Shown: positions 8,963-18,709 of the stretch, one piece after another
Layout of the letters: the number at the start of each line of letters is the position of its first letter
Position numbering within the stretch: the first letter of the stretch is position 1
Source: Mycetohabitans endofungorum
Lineage (GTDB): Bacteria; Pseudomonadota; Gammaproteobacteria; Burkholderiales; Burkholderiaceae
NCBI RefSeq assembly: GCF_037477895.1
Contig: NZ_CP132744.1
Span: 992,001-1,056,000 of the forward strand
Direction of reading: 5' to 3'
Length of the DNA: 64,000 nucleotides
The notes under the pieces: model-generated
The model's input: the letters and a program-made list of their open reading frames with translations, nothing else
Told to the model about the DNA's origin: nothing
The model's database searches: none
Program-made: the position numbers and the translations under genes

Positions 8963-9493
8963 ATGCCTTCGCTGACTCAAAACCACTTTGAATTGTTCCA
9001 GTTGCCCGAGCGTTTCGGGTTGGATGCGCGCGCGCTCGATGATGCCTATCGCGCCGTGCAGGCGCAGGTGCATCCGGATCGTTTCGCTTCAGCCGGCGAC
9101 GCGCAAAAGCGCATCGCGATGCAATGGGCAACGCGCGCGAACGAGGCGTATCAGACACTGAAGTCGCCGCTGCGACGCGCCACCTACCTGTTGCACCTAC
9201 GTGGCATCGACGTCGGCGCGGAAAACAATACCGCGATGGAACCGGCGTTCCTGATGCAGCAAATGGAATGGCGCGAGCGGACCGAGGATGCGGCTGCGGC
9301 GCGCAATGTCGATGCGCTGCAGGCGCTGCTACGCGAGTTGCGGGACGAGGAATCAGCACGGCTCGTGCGGCTCGGCGAATGGCTCGATTCCGGTGCGGAC
9401 CAGCCGGCGGCCGAAGCGGTGCGCCAGTTGATGTTTATCGAACGAGTCGCACACGAAATCGACGCACAGATCGACAAATTGGAGGCGGCGTGA
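8963..9493 (+). CDS. hscB: Fe-S protein assembly co-chaperone HscB
   Basis: A 176-residue type III J-protein. The J domain fills the first ~75 residues with the HPD motif at His37-Asp39, which stimulates HscA's ATPase. The C-terminal helical domain, which binds IscU, contains the LLHLRG and [10 protein letters not shown] segments typical of the family. Length matches E. coli HscB (171). Confidence 0.95.
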   Translation: MPSLTQNHFELFQLPERFGLDARALDDAYRAVQAQVHPDRFASAGDAQKRIAMQWATRANEAYQTLKSPLRRATYLLHLRGIDVGAENNTAMEPAFLMQQMEWRERTEDAAAARNVDALQALLRELRDEESARLVRLGEWLDSGADQPAAEAVRQLMFIERVAHEIDAQIDKLEAA

Positions 9494-9557
9494 AGCTTGC
9501 CGCCCGATGCGAGGCGCGGCCGTCACGCGCCCGGCACCGTACTCCACATGGATAAAG

Positions 9558-11423
9558 ATGGCCTTACTGCAAATCTCCGAACCTGGCATGGCGCCGGCGC
9601 CGCATCAGCGCCGAATCGCCATCGGTATCGACCTTGGGACAACCCACTCGCTGGTGGCTGCGGTGCGCAACAGCATCCCGGAGGTGCTGCCTGACGACGA
9701 AGGGCGGGCGTTGCTGCCGTCCGTCGTTCGCTACCTGCCTAGCGGTGGACGCAAAATCGGTTATCCGGCGAAGGAAGACGCGGCGCTGGATCCGCGCAAC
9801 ACGATTGTCTCGGTCAAGCGCTTTATGGGGCGCGGCAAGGCCGACGTGCAGGATCTGGACAATGCACCTTACGCGTTCATCGATGCGCCGGGCATGCTCC
9901 AGCTGCAGACCGTGGACGGCGTGCGCAGTCCGGTCGAAGTCTCCGCGGAGATTCTCGCGACATTGCGGCAGCGCGCCGAGGATACGCTCGGTGACGATAT
10001 AGTCGGAGCCGTCATCACAGTTCCCGCGTATTTTGACGACGCACAGCGGCAAGCCACGAAAGATGCTGCTCAGCTTGCCGGCTTGAATGTGTTGCGCTTG
10101 TTGAACGAGCCGACCGCCGCGGCCATCGCCTATGGGCTGGACAGCGGTGCGCAAGGGCTATACGCGGTGTATGACTTGGGTGGCGGCACATTTGACTTGT
10201 CGGTGCTCAAGCTCACGCGCGGGGTGTTTGAGGTGCTGTCCACGGGCGGCGATTCGGCGCTGGGCGGCGATGATTTCGATCAGGCGCTGTATCGGCATGT
10301 GCTGAACCGCGCGGCGCTCGGCACGCTGCCGCCGCAGGACGTGCGAGCGCTGCTGGATGCGGTGCGTGTCGCGAAGGAAACGCTGTCGGATCAGGACGAG
10401 ACCGTGCTCGATGTCACGTTATCCTGCGGCCGGCGCGTCGTGCTGACGCTCACGGAAGCCGAATTCGCGACGATGACCCAGCCGCTGGTTGAACGTACGC
10501 TGGCGCTCACGCGCAAGGCGTTGCGCGATGCGAAGGCGGGGCCGCAGGACTTCGACGGCATCGTGTTGGTGGGCGGCTCGACGCGTATGCGTGGCGTGCG
10601 GCGTGCTGTCGAACAGTATTTCGGCAAGGCGCCGTTGACCGACTTGGATCCGGACCAAGTCGTCGCACTGGGCGCCGCGATCCAGGCCGACGTGTTGGCC
10701 GGCAACCGGCGCGAGGGTGACGACTGGTTGCTGCTCGACGTGATACCGTTGTCGCTCGGATTGGAGACGATGGGCGGGCTGGTGGAGAAGATCATTGCGC
10801 GGAACTCGACGATTCCTGTGGCACGGGCGCAGGAATTCACGACGTTCAAGGATGGCCAGAGCGCGATGGCCATTCACGTGGTGCAAGGCGAGCGTGAATT
10901 GGTGTCCGACTGTCGCTCACTCGCGCGTTTCGAGTTGCGCGGCATTCCGCCGATGGCTGCTGGCGCCGCTCGGATCCGCGTCACCTTCCAGGTCGATGCG
11001 GACGGGCTGTTGTCCGTGTCCGCTCGCGAAATGCAGTCGGGCACGCAGGCCGCAGTGGTCGTCAAGCCGTCGTACGGGCTGGGTGACAATGATATCGCGC
11101 GGATGCTCGAGGATAGTTTTAGCAGCGCGGAGCGCGACATGCATGCGAGGGCGTTGCGCGAAGCACAAATCGACGCGCGGCGTCTGGTGGACGCAACCGA
11201 CGCGGCGCTGGCGGTCGATGGGGAATTGCTTGACGCTGCTGAGCGTGCCGACGTTGATGCCAAATTGAACGCGCTGCGCGCCGTGGTCGACGGCGATGAC
11301 GCGGACCGCATTGACGAGGCGACGAAAGCCCTGGCGGCCGCGACCGACGAGTTCGCTGCGCGGCGCATGGACAAGAGTATTCGTGGCGCGCTCGCTGGCC
11401 GTAAGCTTGACGAAATTGGCTGA
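9558..11423 (+). CDS. hscA: Fe-S protein assembly chaperone HscA
   Basis: A 621-residue Hsp70 homologue that releases clusters from IscU using ATP. The nucleotide-binding domain shows [12 protein letters not shown] (about 23-34), the [11 protein letters not shown] phosphate loop and LVGGSTRM. The substrate-binding domain follows the [14 protein letters not shown] linker region. The ATG at 9558 gives the usual ~20-residue leader before the first strand; an in-frame upstream start is possible but poorer. Located 64 bp after hscB. Confidence 0.96.
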   Translation: MALLQISEPGMAPAPHQRRIAIGIDLGTTHSLVAAVRNSIPEVLPDDEGRALLPSVVRYLPSGGRKIGYPAKEDAALDPRNTIVSVKRFMGRGKADVQDLDNAPYAFIDAPGMLQLQTVDGVRSPVEVSAEILATLRQRAEDTLGDDIVGAVITVPAYFDDAQRQATKDAAQLAGLNVLRLLNEPTAAAIAYGLDSGAQGLYAVYDLGGGTFDLSVLKLTRGVFEVLSTGGDSALGGDDFDQALYRHVLNRAALGTLPPQDVRALLDAVRVAKETLSDQDETVLDVTLSCGRRVVLTLTEAEFATMTQPLVERTLALTRKALRDAKAGPQDFDGIVLVGGSTRMRGVRRAVEQYFGKAPLTDLDPDQVVALGAAIQADVLAGNRREGDDWLLLDVIPLSLGLETMGGLVEKIIARNSTIPVARAQEFTTFKDGQSAMAIHVVQGERELVSDCRSLARFELRGIPPMAAGAARIRVTFQVDADGLLSVSAREMQSGTQAAVVVKPSYGLGDNDIARMLEDSFSSAERDMHARALREAQIDARRLVDATDAALAVDGELLDAAERADVDAKLNALRAVVDGDDADRIDEATKALAAATDEFAARRMDKSIRGALAGRKLDEIG

Positions 11424-11461
11424 TCGTTGTCGCTACTGTCGCTTTACAGGACTGTTTTCCC

Positions 11462-11803
11462 ATGCCTCAAATTGTTGTTTTGCCCCATGTCGAATTGTGC
11501 CCCGAGGGAGCGGTGCTTGAAGCCGAGCCTGGCAAGAGCGTCTGCGATGCGTTGCTGGATGCCGGAATCGAGATCGAGCATGCGTGCGAGAAGTCGTGCG
11601 CATGCACCACTTGCCATGTGATCGTGCGCGAAGGATTCGATGCGCTGGCACCGTCCGAGGAGGATGAGGACGACCTGTTGGACAAGGCTTGGGGCTTGGA
11701 GCCGACTTCCCGGTTGTCGTGTCAGGCCAAGGTGCCGCAAAATGCGGATTTGGTGATCGAGATTCCAAAATACTCGATCAATCATGCGAAGGAAAACCAC
11801 TAA
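11462..11803 (+). CDS. fdx: ISC system [2Fe-2S] ferredoxin
   Basis: A 113-residue adrenodoxin-type ferredoxin that supplies electrons for cluster synthesis. Ligands Cys42, Cys48, Cys51 and Cys87 occupy exactly the positions of the E. coli Fdx ligands; Cys46, also conserved in Isc-type ferredoxins, is present. The segment DDLLDKAWGLEPTSRLSC is diagnostic of the family. It lies 38 bp after hscA. Confidence 0.97.
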   Translation: MPQIVVLPHVELCPEGAVLEAEPGKSVCDALLDAGIEIEHACEKSCACTTCHVIVREGFDALAPSEEDEDDLLDKAWGLEPTSRLSCQAKVPQNADLVIEIPKYSINHAKENH

Positions 11804-11823
11804 GTCCAAGGAGGGCGGCAGCG

Positions 11824-12021
11824 ATGAAATGGACCGACACGAACGACATCGCGATGGCACTGACCGATGCCCATCCCGACGTTGACCCTCAATACGTGCG
11901 TTTCACCGACCTGCATCGATGGGTGACGGAACTGGACGGCTTTGACGACGACCCGGAGCGCTCGAGTGAAAAGATTCTCGAGGCGATCCAGACTGCGTGG
12001 ATCGAAGACGCCGACTACTAA
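11824..12021 (+). CDS. iscX: Fe-S assembly protein IscX
   Basis: A 65-residue acidic protein, the last gene of the isc operon. It starts with MKWTDTNDIAMALTD after an AAGGAGGGCGG ribosome site and contains the family's FTDLHRWV and the acidic IQTAWIEDADY end. It binds IscS and tunes desulfurase activity or iron delivery. It is separated from fdx by 20 bp. A larger in-frame reading back into fdx is an artefact of overlapping frames. Confidence 0.95.
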   Translation: MKWTDTNDIAMALTDAHPDVDPQYVRFTDLHRWVTELDGFDDDPERSSEKILEAIQTAWIEDADY

Positions 12022-12072
12022 ACCTCGCGCACGTCCCTTATCTGCGTCGCTGGCGCCCCAGTCTGTAGCGTG

Positions 12073-12792
12073 TCAACCGGCGTGCGTTAGCGCGCCGTTT
12101 TCAATTTGTACGCGCTCGCCGGGCTGGAAGGAGGGGGGCTGCCGGTACGTGAAGTAGCGCAGCTTGCCGTTCTGCATCCGTACGTGGACCCGATAGTCCG
12201 TTTCGCTGCGCATATGTTTCTCGACCGAGTTGCCGGCCAGTCCACCGCCGAGTGCGCCGAGCAGCGTCATCGCGGTACGTCCACCGCCGCCGCCGAACTG
12301 ATTGCCAATCACGCCGCCTGCTACCGCACCGCCGACCGCGCCGAGTCCTGTGCTATGGCCTTCGCGCCGAACGGGAACGACCGACTCCACGGTGCCACAT
12401 GATGCGCACGCTGCCGCACGGGGCGGTGCATATTGTGGCTCGGTGCGGGGCCCAGCGCCATGTTGCGCGTAGCCGGCGGGCGGCGCGGGCATGGCTGCAC
12501 CGCTCGATTGCCGCGCACGTGGCGCATACGATGCGACAGACGCCGCTTGTTGTGCGGATGATGGCGCCTGGGGCGGCGTAGCGCTCGATTGCACCGCAGC
12601 AGTCGATGCGGCGGCATCCATGACCAGTTGCTGTGCGGTTTGGGTAATAGACGCGGCATCGCTGCGCGCGCTACTGCTGCTGGATGCATTGGGCAGCCAC
12701 TCCGTGACGGCCGCGGTCGCGGCCAGGCTGGCAATGATGACCCCGACCGCGGCGGCCGCGACCAACGGGTGAAGTTTGCGTGGGCTTTCCAT
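12073..12792 (-). CDS. Glycine-zipper 2TM domain membrane/envelope protein
   Basis: A 239-residue protein. It has an N-terminal hydrophobic segment (about residues 8-32, LVAAAAVGVIIASLAATAAV), a long Ala/Ser/Pro/Gln low-complexity stretch, a CASC pair, and a glycine-zipper 2TM domain (GLGAVGGAVAGGVIGNQFG and LLGALGGGLAGN). A compact domain ends with YFTYRQPPSFQPGERVQIENG. This layout matches the 17-kDa surface antigen/SlyB-like families that sit in the envelope. The start MESPRKLHPL follows a GAAGG. The gene is convergent with iscX. The exact function is unknown. Confidence 0.8.
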   Translation of the reverse strand: MESPRKLHPLVAAAAVGVIIASLAATAAVTEWLPNASSSSSARSDAASITQTAQQLVMDAAASTAAVQSSATPPQAPSSAQQAASVASYAPRARQSSGAAMPAPPAGYAQHGAGPRTEPQYAPPRAAACASCGTVESVVPVRREGHSTGLGAVGGAVAGGVIGNQFGGGGGRTAMTLLGALGGGLAGNSVEKHMRSETDYRVHVRMQNGKLRYFTYRQPPSFQPGERVQIENGALTHAG

Positions 12793-12934
12793 TTTTTGAC
12801 CTTCACGAAAGGGGCGCTTTTCGATTGCGCCTAGTCTCCGCGATGCCCCGCCTGTTGTCGGTTTCAAGTTGTAACCAATTGCGGCGTATCGGCCGTCGCA
12901 CCTGTGCCGCTTTACCGTTTGTTACAAATAATTA

Positions 12935-12954
12935 GGGCCGGCAATTGCCGGCCC
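12935..12954 (-). terminator. Probable terminator after lysS
   Basis: A perfect 20-bp palindrome (GGGCCGGCAA and its complement) is followed on the minus strand by the T/A-rich run TAATTATTT. It lies 60 bp after the lysS stop, so it would end the rpfE-recJ-prfB-lysS transcript. The U tract is imperfect. Confidence 0.65.
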
Positions 12955-13013
12955 GCAGGGCGACGTTGGCGCACGGACCCGCTCGCGGCTGACCGTACGC
13001 GCGTATTGTCGTG

Positions 13014-14546
13014 TCAATCCTCGCGCCGCAGGTGCGGGAATAGAATCACGTCACGGATGCTCGGGCTGTCGGTCAGCAACATCACGAGCCGGTCGATGCC
13101 GATACCGCATCCACCGGTCGGCGGCATGCCGTATTCGAGCGCGCGGATGTAGTCGGCGTCGTAGTACATCGCTTCCTCGTCGCCGGCATCTTTCTGCTCG
13201 ACCTGTTTGCGAAAGCGCGCCGCTTGGTCCTCCGGATCGTTCAGTTCCGAGAAGCCGTTTGCCATCTCGCGTCCGGTAATGAACAACTCGAAGCGCTCGG
13301 TAATGCCGGGAACCATGTCCGACGCCCGCGCGAGCGGCGACACTTCCACCGGATAGTCGACGATATAGGTCGGCTCCCACAACTGCGCTTCAGCGGTTTC
13401 CTCGAACAGCGCAAGCTGCAGCGCACCCACGCCGGCGTTGCGCAACGGCGCATTGTGGGTATCGACGCCGAGCCGGCGCAATTCGGCACGCAGCCAGTCG
13501 CTGTCAGCAAGCTGTGCGTCGCTGTATTGCGGCGCATACTTCTGGATCGCGCCGGTGATCGTTAAGCGGTGAAAGGGCTGACTCAAGTCCAGTTCGCGCC
13601 CTTGATAGTGGATCGTCGTCGTCCCCCGCGCGTCCAGCGCCGCTTGCCGGATCAACTGCTCAGTGAAGTCCATCAGCCAGCGGTAGTCGGTGTACGCGGC
13701 GTAGAACTCCATCATCGTGAATTCCGGATTGTGCCGCGGCGAGATCCCTTCGTTGCGGAAATTCCGGTTGATTTCGAATACGCGGTCCAATCCGCCGACG
13801 ATCAGCCGTTTCAGGTACAGCTCCGGCGCGATGCGCAGGAACATCTGCATGTCCAGCGCATTGTGGTGCGTGATGAACGGCTTGGCCGCCGCGCCGCCCG
13901 GGATCGGGTGCAGCATCGGCGTCTCCACTTCCATAAAACCCGCATTCGTCATGAACTGGCGGATCGATGCGATCGCGCGCGTACGCGCCTGGAACGTCTG
14001 GCGTGCTTCGGGCGTGACGATCAGATCCACGTAGCGCTGCCGGTAGCGCGTTTCCTGATCGGACAACCCATGAAACTTGTCCGGTAGCGGTCGGATGGCT
14101 TTGGACAGCAGCCGCAGCTCGGTGCAGCGTACCGATAGCTCGCCCTTATTGGTCCGGAACAGCACGCCGCGCGCCGCGATGATGTCGCCCAGGTCCCATT
14201 TCTTGAATGCCTCGTAGACATCGGCACCGACGTCAGCCGGCGTGATGAAGAACTGGATTTGACCGGTGCCGTCTTGCACGGTCGCGAAGCTTGCCTTGCC
14301 CATCATGCGCTTGAGCATCATCCGGCCGGCAATCGATACGTTGAGCGCATGCGTCTCGAGGGCGTCCTTGTCAGTGTCGGCAAAGCGAGCGTGTAAATTC
14401 GCCGCGCTGTTTTCCGGACGGAAGTCGTTCGGATACGCGATACCTTGCTCGCGCAGCGCCCGCAGCTTGTCGCGGCGCTCCGCGATGATCGCGTTGTCGT
14501 CGCTGTCGATGCCGGCCTGCGTGGCATGGGGATTCTTGTCGGTCAT
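13014..14546 (-). CDS. lysS: Lysyl-tRNA synthetase (class II)
   Basis: A 510-residue class II synthetase. It has an N-terminal OB-fold anticodon-binding domain ([20 protein letters not shown]), motif 2 ([15 protein letters not shown]) and motif 3 near the C-terminus ([16 protein letters not shown]). The ATG at 14546 is preferred to an upstream TTG. It attaches lysine to tRNA-Lys. The gene follows prfB by 18 bp, as in many Gram-negative bacteria, and is probably co-transcribed with it. Confidence 0.97.
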   Translation of the reverse strand: MTDKNPHATQAGIDSDDNAIIAERRDKLRALREQGIAYPNDFRPENSAANLHARFADTDKDALETHALNVSIAGRMMLKRMMGKASFATVQDGTGQIQFFITPADVGADVYEAFKKWDLGDIIAARGVLFRTNKGELSVRCTELRLLSKAIRPLPDKFHGLSDQETRYRQRYVDLIVTPEARQTFQARTRAIASIRQFMTNAGFMEVETPMLHPIPGGAAAKPFITHHNALDMQMFLRIAPELYLKRLIVGGLDRVFEINRNFRNEGISPRHNPEFTMMEFYAAYTDYRWLMDFTEQLIRQAALDARGTTTIHYQGRELDLSQPFHRLTITGAIQKYAPQYSDAQLADSDWLRAELRRLGVDTHNAPLRNAGVGALQLALFEETAEAQLWEPTYIVDYPVEVSPLARASDMVPGITERFELFITGREMANGFSELNDPEDQAARFRKQVEQKDAGDEEAMYYDADYIRALEYGMPPTGGCGIGIDRLVMLLTDSPSIRDVILFPHLRRED

Positions 14547-14564
14547 GGTCAATTGCGCTCGCAG

Positions 14565-15669
14565 TTATACGCCTTGCTTGAGGCTCGCGCTGATGAAATC
14601 GTCAAGGTCTCCGTCGAGCACCGCACGTGTGTTGCTCATTTCGACGTTTGTGCGCAAGTCTTTCACGCGGCTCTGGTCAAGCACGTACGAGCGGATCTGG
14701 TGGCCCCAGCCCACGTCGGTCTTGCTCGATTCGAGCTTGTCCTGTTCAGCTTGGCGTTTGCGCATCTCCACCTCGTACAGCCTCGATTTGAGCATCGCCA
14801 TCGCCTCGGCGCGGTTTCGATGCTGTGAGCGGTCGTTCTGGCACTGCACGACGATGCCTGACGGCAAATGCGTGATGCGCACCGCCGAGTCGGTCTTGTT
14901 GATGTGTTGGCCGCCGGCCCCGGATGCGCGAAACGTGTCGATGCGCAGGTCGGCCGGGTTGACGTCGATGTCGATCGATTCATCCACTTCCGGATACACG
15001 AACACCGACGAGAACGACGTATGGCGGCCGCCAGATGAATCGAACGGCGACTTACGCACCAGGCGGTGGATGCCGGTCTCGGTGCGCAGGTAGCCATAGG
15101 CATACTCGCCTTCGACCTTGATCGTCGCATTCTTGATGCCCGCCACTTCGCCATCGGACTGCTCGAGCACTTCGGCCTTGAAGCCCTTGCGCTCGCAGTA
15201 GCGCAGATACTGGCGCAATAGCATCGACGCCCAGTCCTGTGCCTCGGTGCCGCCGGCGCCAGCTTGGATGTCGACGAAGCAGTTGTTCGGGTCGGCCGGA
15301 TTGTTGAACATCCGGCGAAACTCGATATCAGCCACGCGGCGCTCCAGGGCCTGCACGTCGCGCTCGCAGGCCAGTAGCGTGTCATCGTCTTGTTCCTCGT
15401 TGGCCAGCTCGAACAGCTCTTGCGTATCCGTCAGGTCGCCGCTCAGCGCCGAGAGCATCTGCACGACCGCGTCGAGTAGCTTCTTCTCGCGACCGAGCGC
15501 CTGCGCTTGCTTCGCGTCGCTCCAGACGTTCGGGTCCTCGAGCGCGGTGTTGACTTCCGTTAGGCGGGTTTGTTTCGCATCGAAGTCAAAGATACCCCCG
15601 TAGCTCTGCCGCGCGCTTGCGCAGGTCGGCGAGGGTCGCTTCGATCGCGTTCAGACGTTCTGCTTCCAT
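14565..15669 (-). CDS. prfB: Peptide chain release factor 2, with programmed +1 frameshift
   Basis: RF2 is encoded in two overlapping frames. A 27-codon first part begins [16 protein letters not shown] and reaches ...GGG TAT CTT TGA. A +1 shift at CTT-T then gives the second frame ([13 protein letters not shown]...) of 340 residues, 367 in all against 365 in E. coli. The SPF tripeptide that reads UGA/UAA is in [14 protein letters not shown], and the catalytic GGQ is in [15 protein letters not shown]. The shift is autoregulatory: low RF2 lets ribosomes stall at the in-frame UGA and change frame. Standard gene callers that take a single frame would lose the first 68 residues. Confidence 0.97.
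15586..15599 (-). promoter_or_regulatory. prfB recoding site
   Basis: Read on the minus strand: a GGGGG Shine-Dalgarno-like run (15595-15599), then TAT, the slippery CTT (15589-15591) and the stop TGA followed by C (15586-15588, then 15585). This is the conserved bacterial RF2 frameshift signal, with the internal SD three bases before the slippery codon. Confidence 0.95.
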
Positions 15670-15714
15670 GTCGATCGGGGCCTTGCAAAAAGGGTAAATT
15701 ATAACGGATCGACA

Positions 15715-17418
15715 TCAGGACGCCGCATGCTCGACGACCAACTGCACACGCGACACACCATTCCAGGTATCGCGCACGAGCCGGTAGGCGAACAGCGCTC
15801 GCGCCGGAAGCGTGTCGATGTGATTGAACCAAATTGCCGCAAAGCGCTGGCGCCCGCGGGCAAGCTGCAATTTCAAATGCCGTTCCTTGACGAGTGACTG
15901 AGACAGCACATCGAATTCCCCCGAAAAAACCGGCGCCGGGAAACCTTGGCCCCACACCGCGTTGTCGATCAGTTCGACGAACGATGGCGTGTGATACGCG
16001 TCCTCTAGCTCGCCGTCGGTCTCGATCTGTCGCGCGAGTGCGTCCTCGTTCAGCCATTCGCGCGCTAGCGCCTCGAATGCCGCCGCGAAACGCGGCACGT
16101 TGTCGGTGCGCAGCGTGAGGCCGGCGGCCATCGCGTGGCCGCCAAAGCGCTCGATCAGTCCGGGCTCCCGCTTGGAGACTAGATCCAGCGCGTCGCGCAA
16201 GTGAAAGCCTGGGATCGAGCGTCCCGAGCCTTTCACGCGCTCGCCCGACTCGTCGGCCGGCGCGAACGTGATCGCTGGCCGGTGGAAGCGCTCCTTGAGC
16301 CGGCCGGCGACGATGCCGATCACGCCCTGGTGCCACGCCGGGTTGAATAGCGTGATCGTGGCCGCGTCGCGCGGATCGAGCTGGGCGAGCTCGGCCAGCG
16401 CTTGCTCCTGCATTCCCGCCTCGATTTCACGCCGTTCGCGGTTCATTGCATCGAGTTGCTGTGCCAGCGCATCGGCGCGCTGTGCATCGTCGGTGACCAG
16501 GCATTCGATGCCAAGCGACATGTCGGAGAGCCGACCGGCCGCATTCAGTCGCGGCCCCAATGCAAACCCTAGGTCGAATGCGGATGCGTTGCGCGCATCG
16601 CGCGCGGCCACCCGGAAAAGCGCGGCCACGCCCGGTTGCATCTTGCCGTTACGGATGCGCTGAAGACCCTGTGCAACCAGCACGCGATTGTTCGCATCTA
16701 GCCGTACGACGTCGGCCACCGTGCCCAGCGCGACCAGGTCGAGCAGACCGTCCAGCCGCGGCTCGGGGCGGCCATCGAAGGTGCCGCGCTCGCGCAATAG
16801 CGCGCGCAGCGCCAGTAGCACGTAGAACATTACGCCGACGCCGGCCAGGTGCTTGCTCGGAAATGCGCAGCTTGGTTGGTTCGGGTTGACGATCGCGCGT
16901 GCCGCGGGCAGCGTGTCACCGGGCAGGTGGTGATCGGTAATCAGCACATCGATGCCGAGCGCGTTGGCAGCCGCCACGCCGTCTACGCTGGCGATCCCGT
17001 TGTCGACAGTGACCAGCAGGTCGGGGCGTGCGCCAGAGCGGCGGGCGGCCAGTTCGACGATATCCGGCGTCAATCCGTAACCGTATTCGAACCGGTTGGG
17101 CACCAGGTAGTCGATGTGCGCACCGAACAGGCGCAGGCCACGCACGGCCACCGCGCATGCCGTTGCGCCATCGCAATCATAGTCGGCTACCACCAGGATT
17201 TGCCGTCGCGCGTCAATCGCATTGGCCAGCAGCGCGGCCGCAGCGTCGACGCCTGAGAGCTGCGTTGGTGGCAGGAGTCGCGCCAGCACGGTTTCCACGT
17301 CGGCGGGCGTACCGATGCCGCGCGATGCATACAGCCGCGCGAGCACCGGATGGATGCCATGCCGCGCAAGGGCATGCGCGTCGGCGGGTGGGCAGGTTCG
17401 GGTGACGATTCGGGTCAT
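15715..17418 (-). CDS. recJ: Single-stranded-DNA-specific 5'-3' exonuclease RecJ
   Basis: A 567-residue DHH-family nuclease used in recombination and mismatch repair. Metal-binding motifs are VADYDCDG (Asp79, Asp81, Asp83), VTVDNG (Asp139) and TDHH (Asp162-His164). The DHHA1 domain (LKERFHRPAITFAP, RSIPGFHLRDAL) and the C-terminal OB domain are intact. The start chosen is the ATG giving MTRIVTRTC, 10 bp after the preceding gene's stop, so translational coupling is likely. It is followed by prfB at 45 bp. Confidence 0.96.
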   Translation of the reverse strand: MTRIVTRTCPPADAHALARHGIHPVLARLYASRGIGTPADVETVLARLLPPTQLSGVDAAAALLANAIDARRQILVVADYDCDGATACAVAVRGLRLFGAHIDYLVPNRFEYGYGLTPDIVELAARRSGARPDLLVTVDNGIASVDGVAAANALGIDVLITDHHLPGDTLPAARAIVNPNQPSCAFPSKHLAGVGVMFYVLLALRALLRERGTFDGRPEPRLDGLLDLVALGTVADVVRLDANNRVLVAQGLQRIRNGKMQPGVAALFRVAARDARNASAFDLGFALGPRLNAAGRLSDMSLGIECLVTDDAQRADALAQQLDAMNRERREIEAGMQEQALAELAQLDPRDAATITLFNPAWHQGVIGIVAGRLKERFHRPAITFAPADESGERVKGSGRSIPGFHLRDALDLVSKREPGLIERFGGHAMAAGLTLRTDNVPRFAAAFEALAREWLNEDALARQIETDGELEDAYHTPSFVELIDNAVWGQGFPAPVFSGEFDVLSQSLVKERHLKLQLARGRQRFAAIWFNHIDTLPARALFAYRLVRDTWNGVSRVQLVVEHAAS

Positions 17419-17428
17419 GGGCGCGGGC

Positions 17429-18625
17429 TCACGGCAACAGCGACGCAAATGACCGGCGTCGCCAGAATTTTTTCATGTCGATGGGGCGCACGACGAGCGT
17501 CGTCATGCCGGTGTCGCCGCACAGCGTCAACGTGAGTTCCGCGAGTTCGCGGCGCTCTAACGCTGCGAGCGCTGGCGCGAACCAGTCGCGCTCCAGCACC
17601 GCGAACGCGGCGCGAAAGCGCGGCCAGTCCTGCTGCACAAATGGTGCGCTCAGTGGATCGAGTTCGACCAGCGTCACACCGGTTGTGCCACGACCCGCGG
17701 CGCGGGCCGCGGCCTGACCGCTGGTTTGTTGCCGCAGCGTGTCGAAAGTGGCGGGCGGCATCTCCAACGCCGCGCCGGACGCGAGCGCTAGCCCACGCGT
17801 AGCGGTTGCCTGCGATAGCACGCGCTCGAAGGGCCGCGACACTGGCGTCATGCGCCCTTGCGCGTAAAGCCAGATCGAGTTGGCGGCGGGCAACCCGCGT
17901 GCCTCTCGAGCTTGGTTGACCGGATGCTCGAACCAAGCCATCTGGACCTCGTTTTGCAGCTTCATCCACGTGCGCGGCCGGTGGCCGGTATGGGCTTCGT
18001 GTGGCAGCCAGATTTCGATGTTGCGTCCGGCGGCGCGCAGTGGTGCCGCGCTGGCCAACGAGCCGAGTTGCTCACTCGACAAGTACCAGCGCAGCGGCGT
18101 CGGGGCAGCCAGTTCTACGCCGAGTTCCTCAATGAGGGGCCGCGCGACGGTGAGTAGCGCGGCCGCGTCATCTGTCGAAAGCTGCAGCGTCTTGGGATCG
18201 ACCAGCACCAGATGATCATGCGCGACCTGCACATGAACGGGCTCGACGCATGCCCAGACCGCATCACGCGGTTCGCCGCCGTCCGCAAGCAGCATGTACG
18301 GGGCGAGCGGCGCATCATCGTCAGCATCGAACGGGTCTGTCCGCCCGTTCGATGCTGCATCGTCTGCTTGCTGGCGCGGCGCAGTCGATGCGGCGGCATG
18401 GCCGACGCCGAAACAGCGGGCGACCCATCGCTCGTGTGGCAATGTGCGCTGGAAATCGTCCCCGATCACGCGTTCGACAAGCGTCGCGCGTTCGAGCAAC
18501 CTGTCTAGTGCCGGCTTATCCAGGTTCTGTAGCGCAGGCTGCGCGTTGGCCGCGGTGGGCAACGCAAAGGGCAGCAGTAGGTGGAGGCGGGAAACGGGGT
18601 GTGTGACATGCATGATGGAGCGCAT
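17429..18625 (-). CDS. RpfE-like conserved protein upstream of recJ
   Basis: About 398 residues. The N-terminus (HLLLPFALPTAANAQPALQNLDKPALDRLLERA) and the conserved upstream position next to recJ match the RpfE family known from the Xanthomonas rpf region, sometimes annotated as a cofactor-independent phosphoglycerate mutase-like protein. The N-terminal LHLLLPFA run mimics a signal peptide but belongs to the first strand of the domain (inference). Two in-frame starts, at 18625 and 18613, are close; neither has a strong ribosome site. The biochemical role is unknown. Co-transcription with recJ, prfB and lysS is suggested by the 10-bp gap and common strand. Confidence 0.7.
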   Translation of the reverse strand: MRSIMHVTHPVSRLHLLLPFALPTAANAQPALQNLDKPALDRLLERATLVERVIGDDFQRTLPHERWVARCFGVGHAAASTAPRQQADDAASNGRTDPFDADDDAPLAPYMLLADGGEPRDAVWACVEPVHVQVAHDHLVLVDPKTLQLSTDDAAALLTVARPLIEELGVELAAPTPLRWYLSSEQLGSLASAAPLRAAGRNIEIWLPHEAHTGHRPRTWMKLQNEVQMAWFEHPVNQAREARGLPAANSIWLYAQGRMTPVSRPFERVLSQATATRGLALASGAALEMPPATFDTLRQQTSGQAAARAAGRGTTGVTLVELDPLSAPFVQQDWPRFRAAFAVLERDWFAPALAALERRELAELTLTLCGDTGMTTLVVRPIDMKKFWRRRSFASLLP

Positions 18626-18709
18626 TGTAGGGCAATCCACCGGTCATATCGACCTCGCTCGCCTATCGCGCGTCATCTGTCGCGCGAGCGCACGCTTTGC
18701 GCCTCACCC

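Noticed and set aside
8304..9359. 351-codon open frame antisense to iscU-iscA-hscB
   Set aside because: Shadow of the isc genes, rich in Arg/Ser/Pro; no translation signal or similarity.
15560..16336. Long open frame in the recJ/prfB region in another phase
   Set aside because: It overlaps recJ and the prfB start in an alternative frame and its product is Arg/Ala-rich, typical of shadow frames in GC-rich DNA.
18560..18625. Signal peptide on the RpfE-like protein
   Set aside because: The hydrophobic LHLLLPFALP run fits the first strand of the family's domain and no cleavage region with export context is needed; the remaining protein looks cytosolic.
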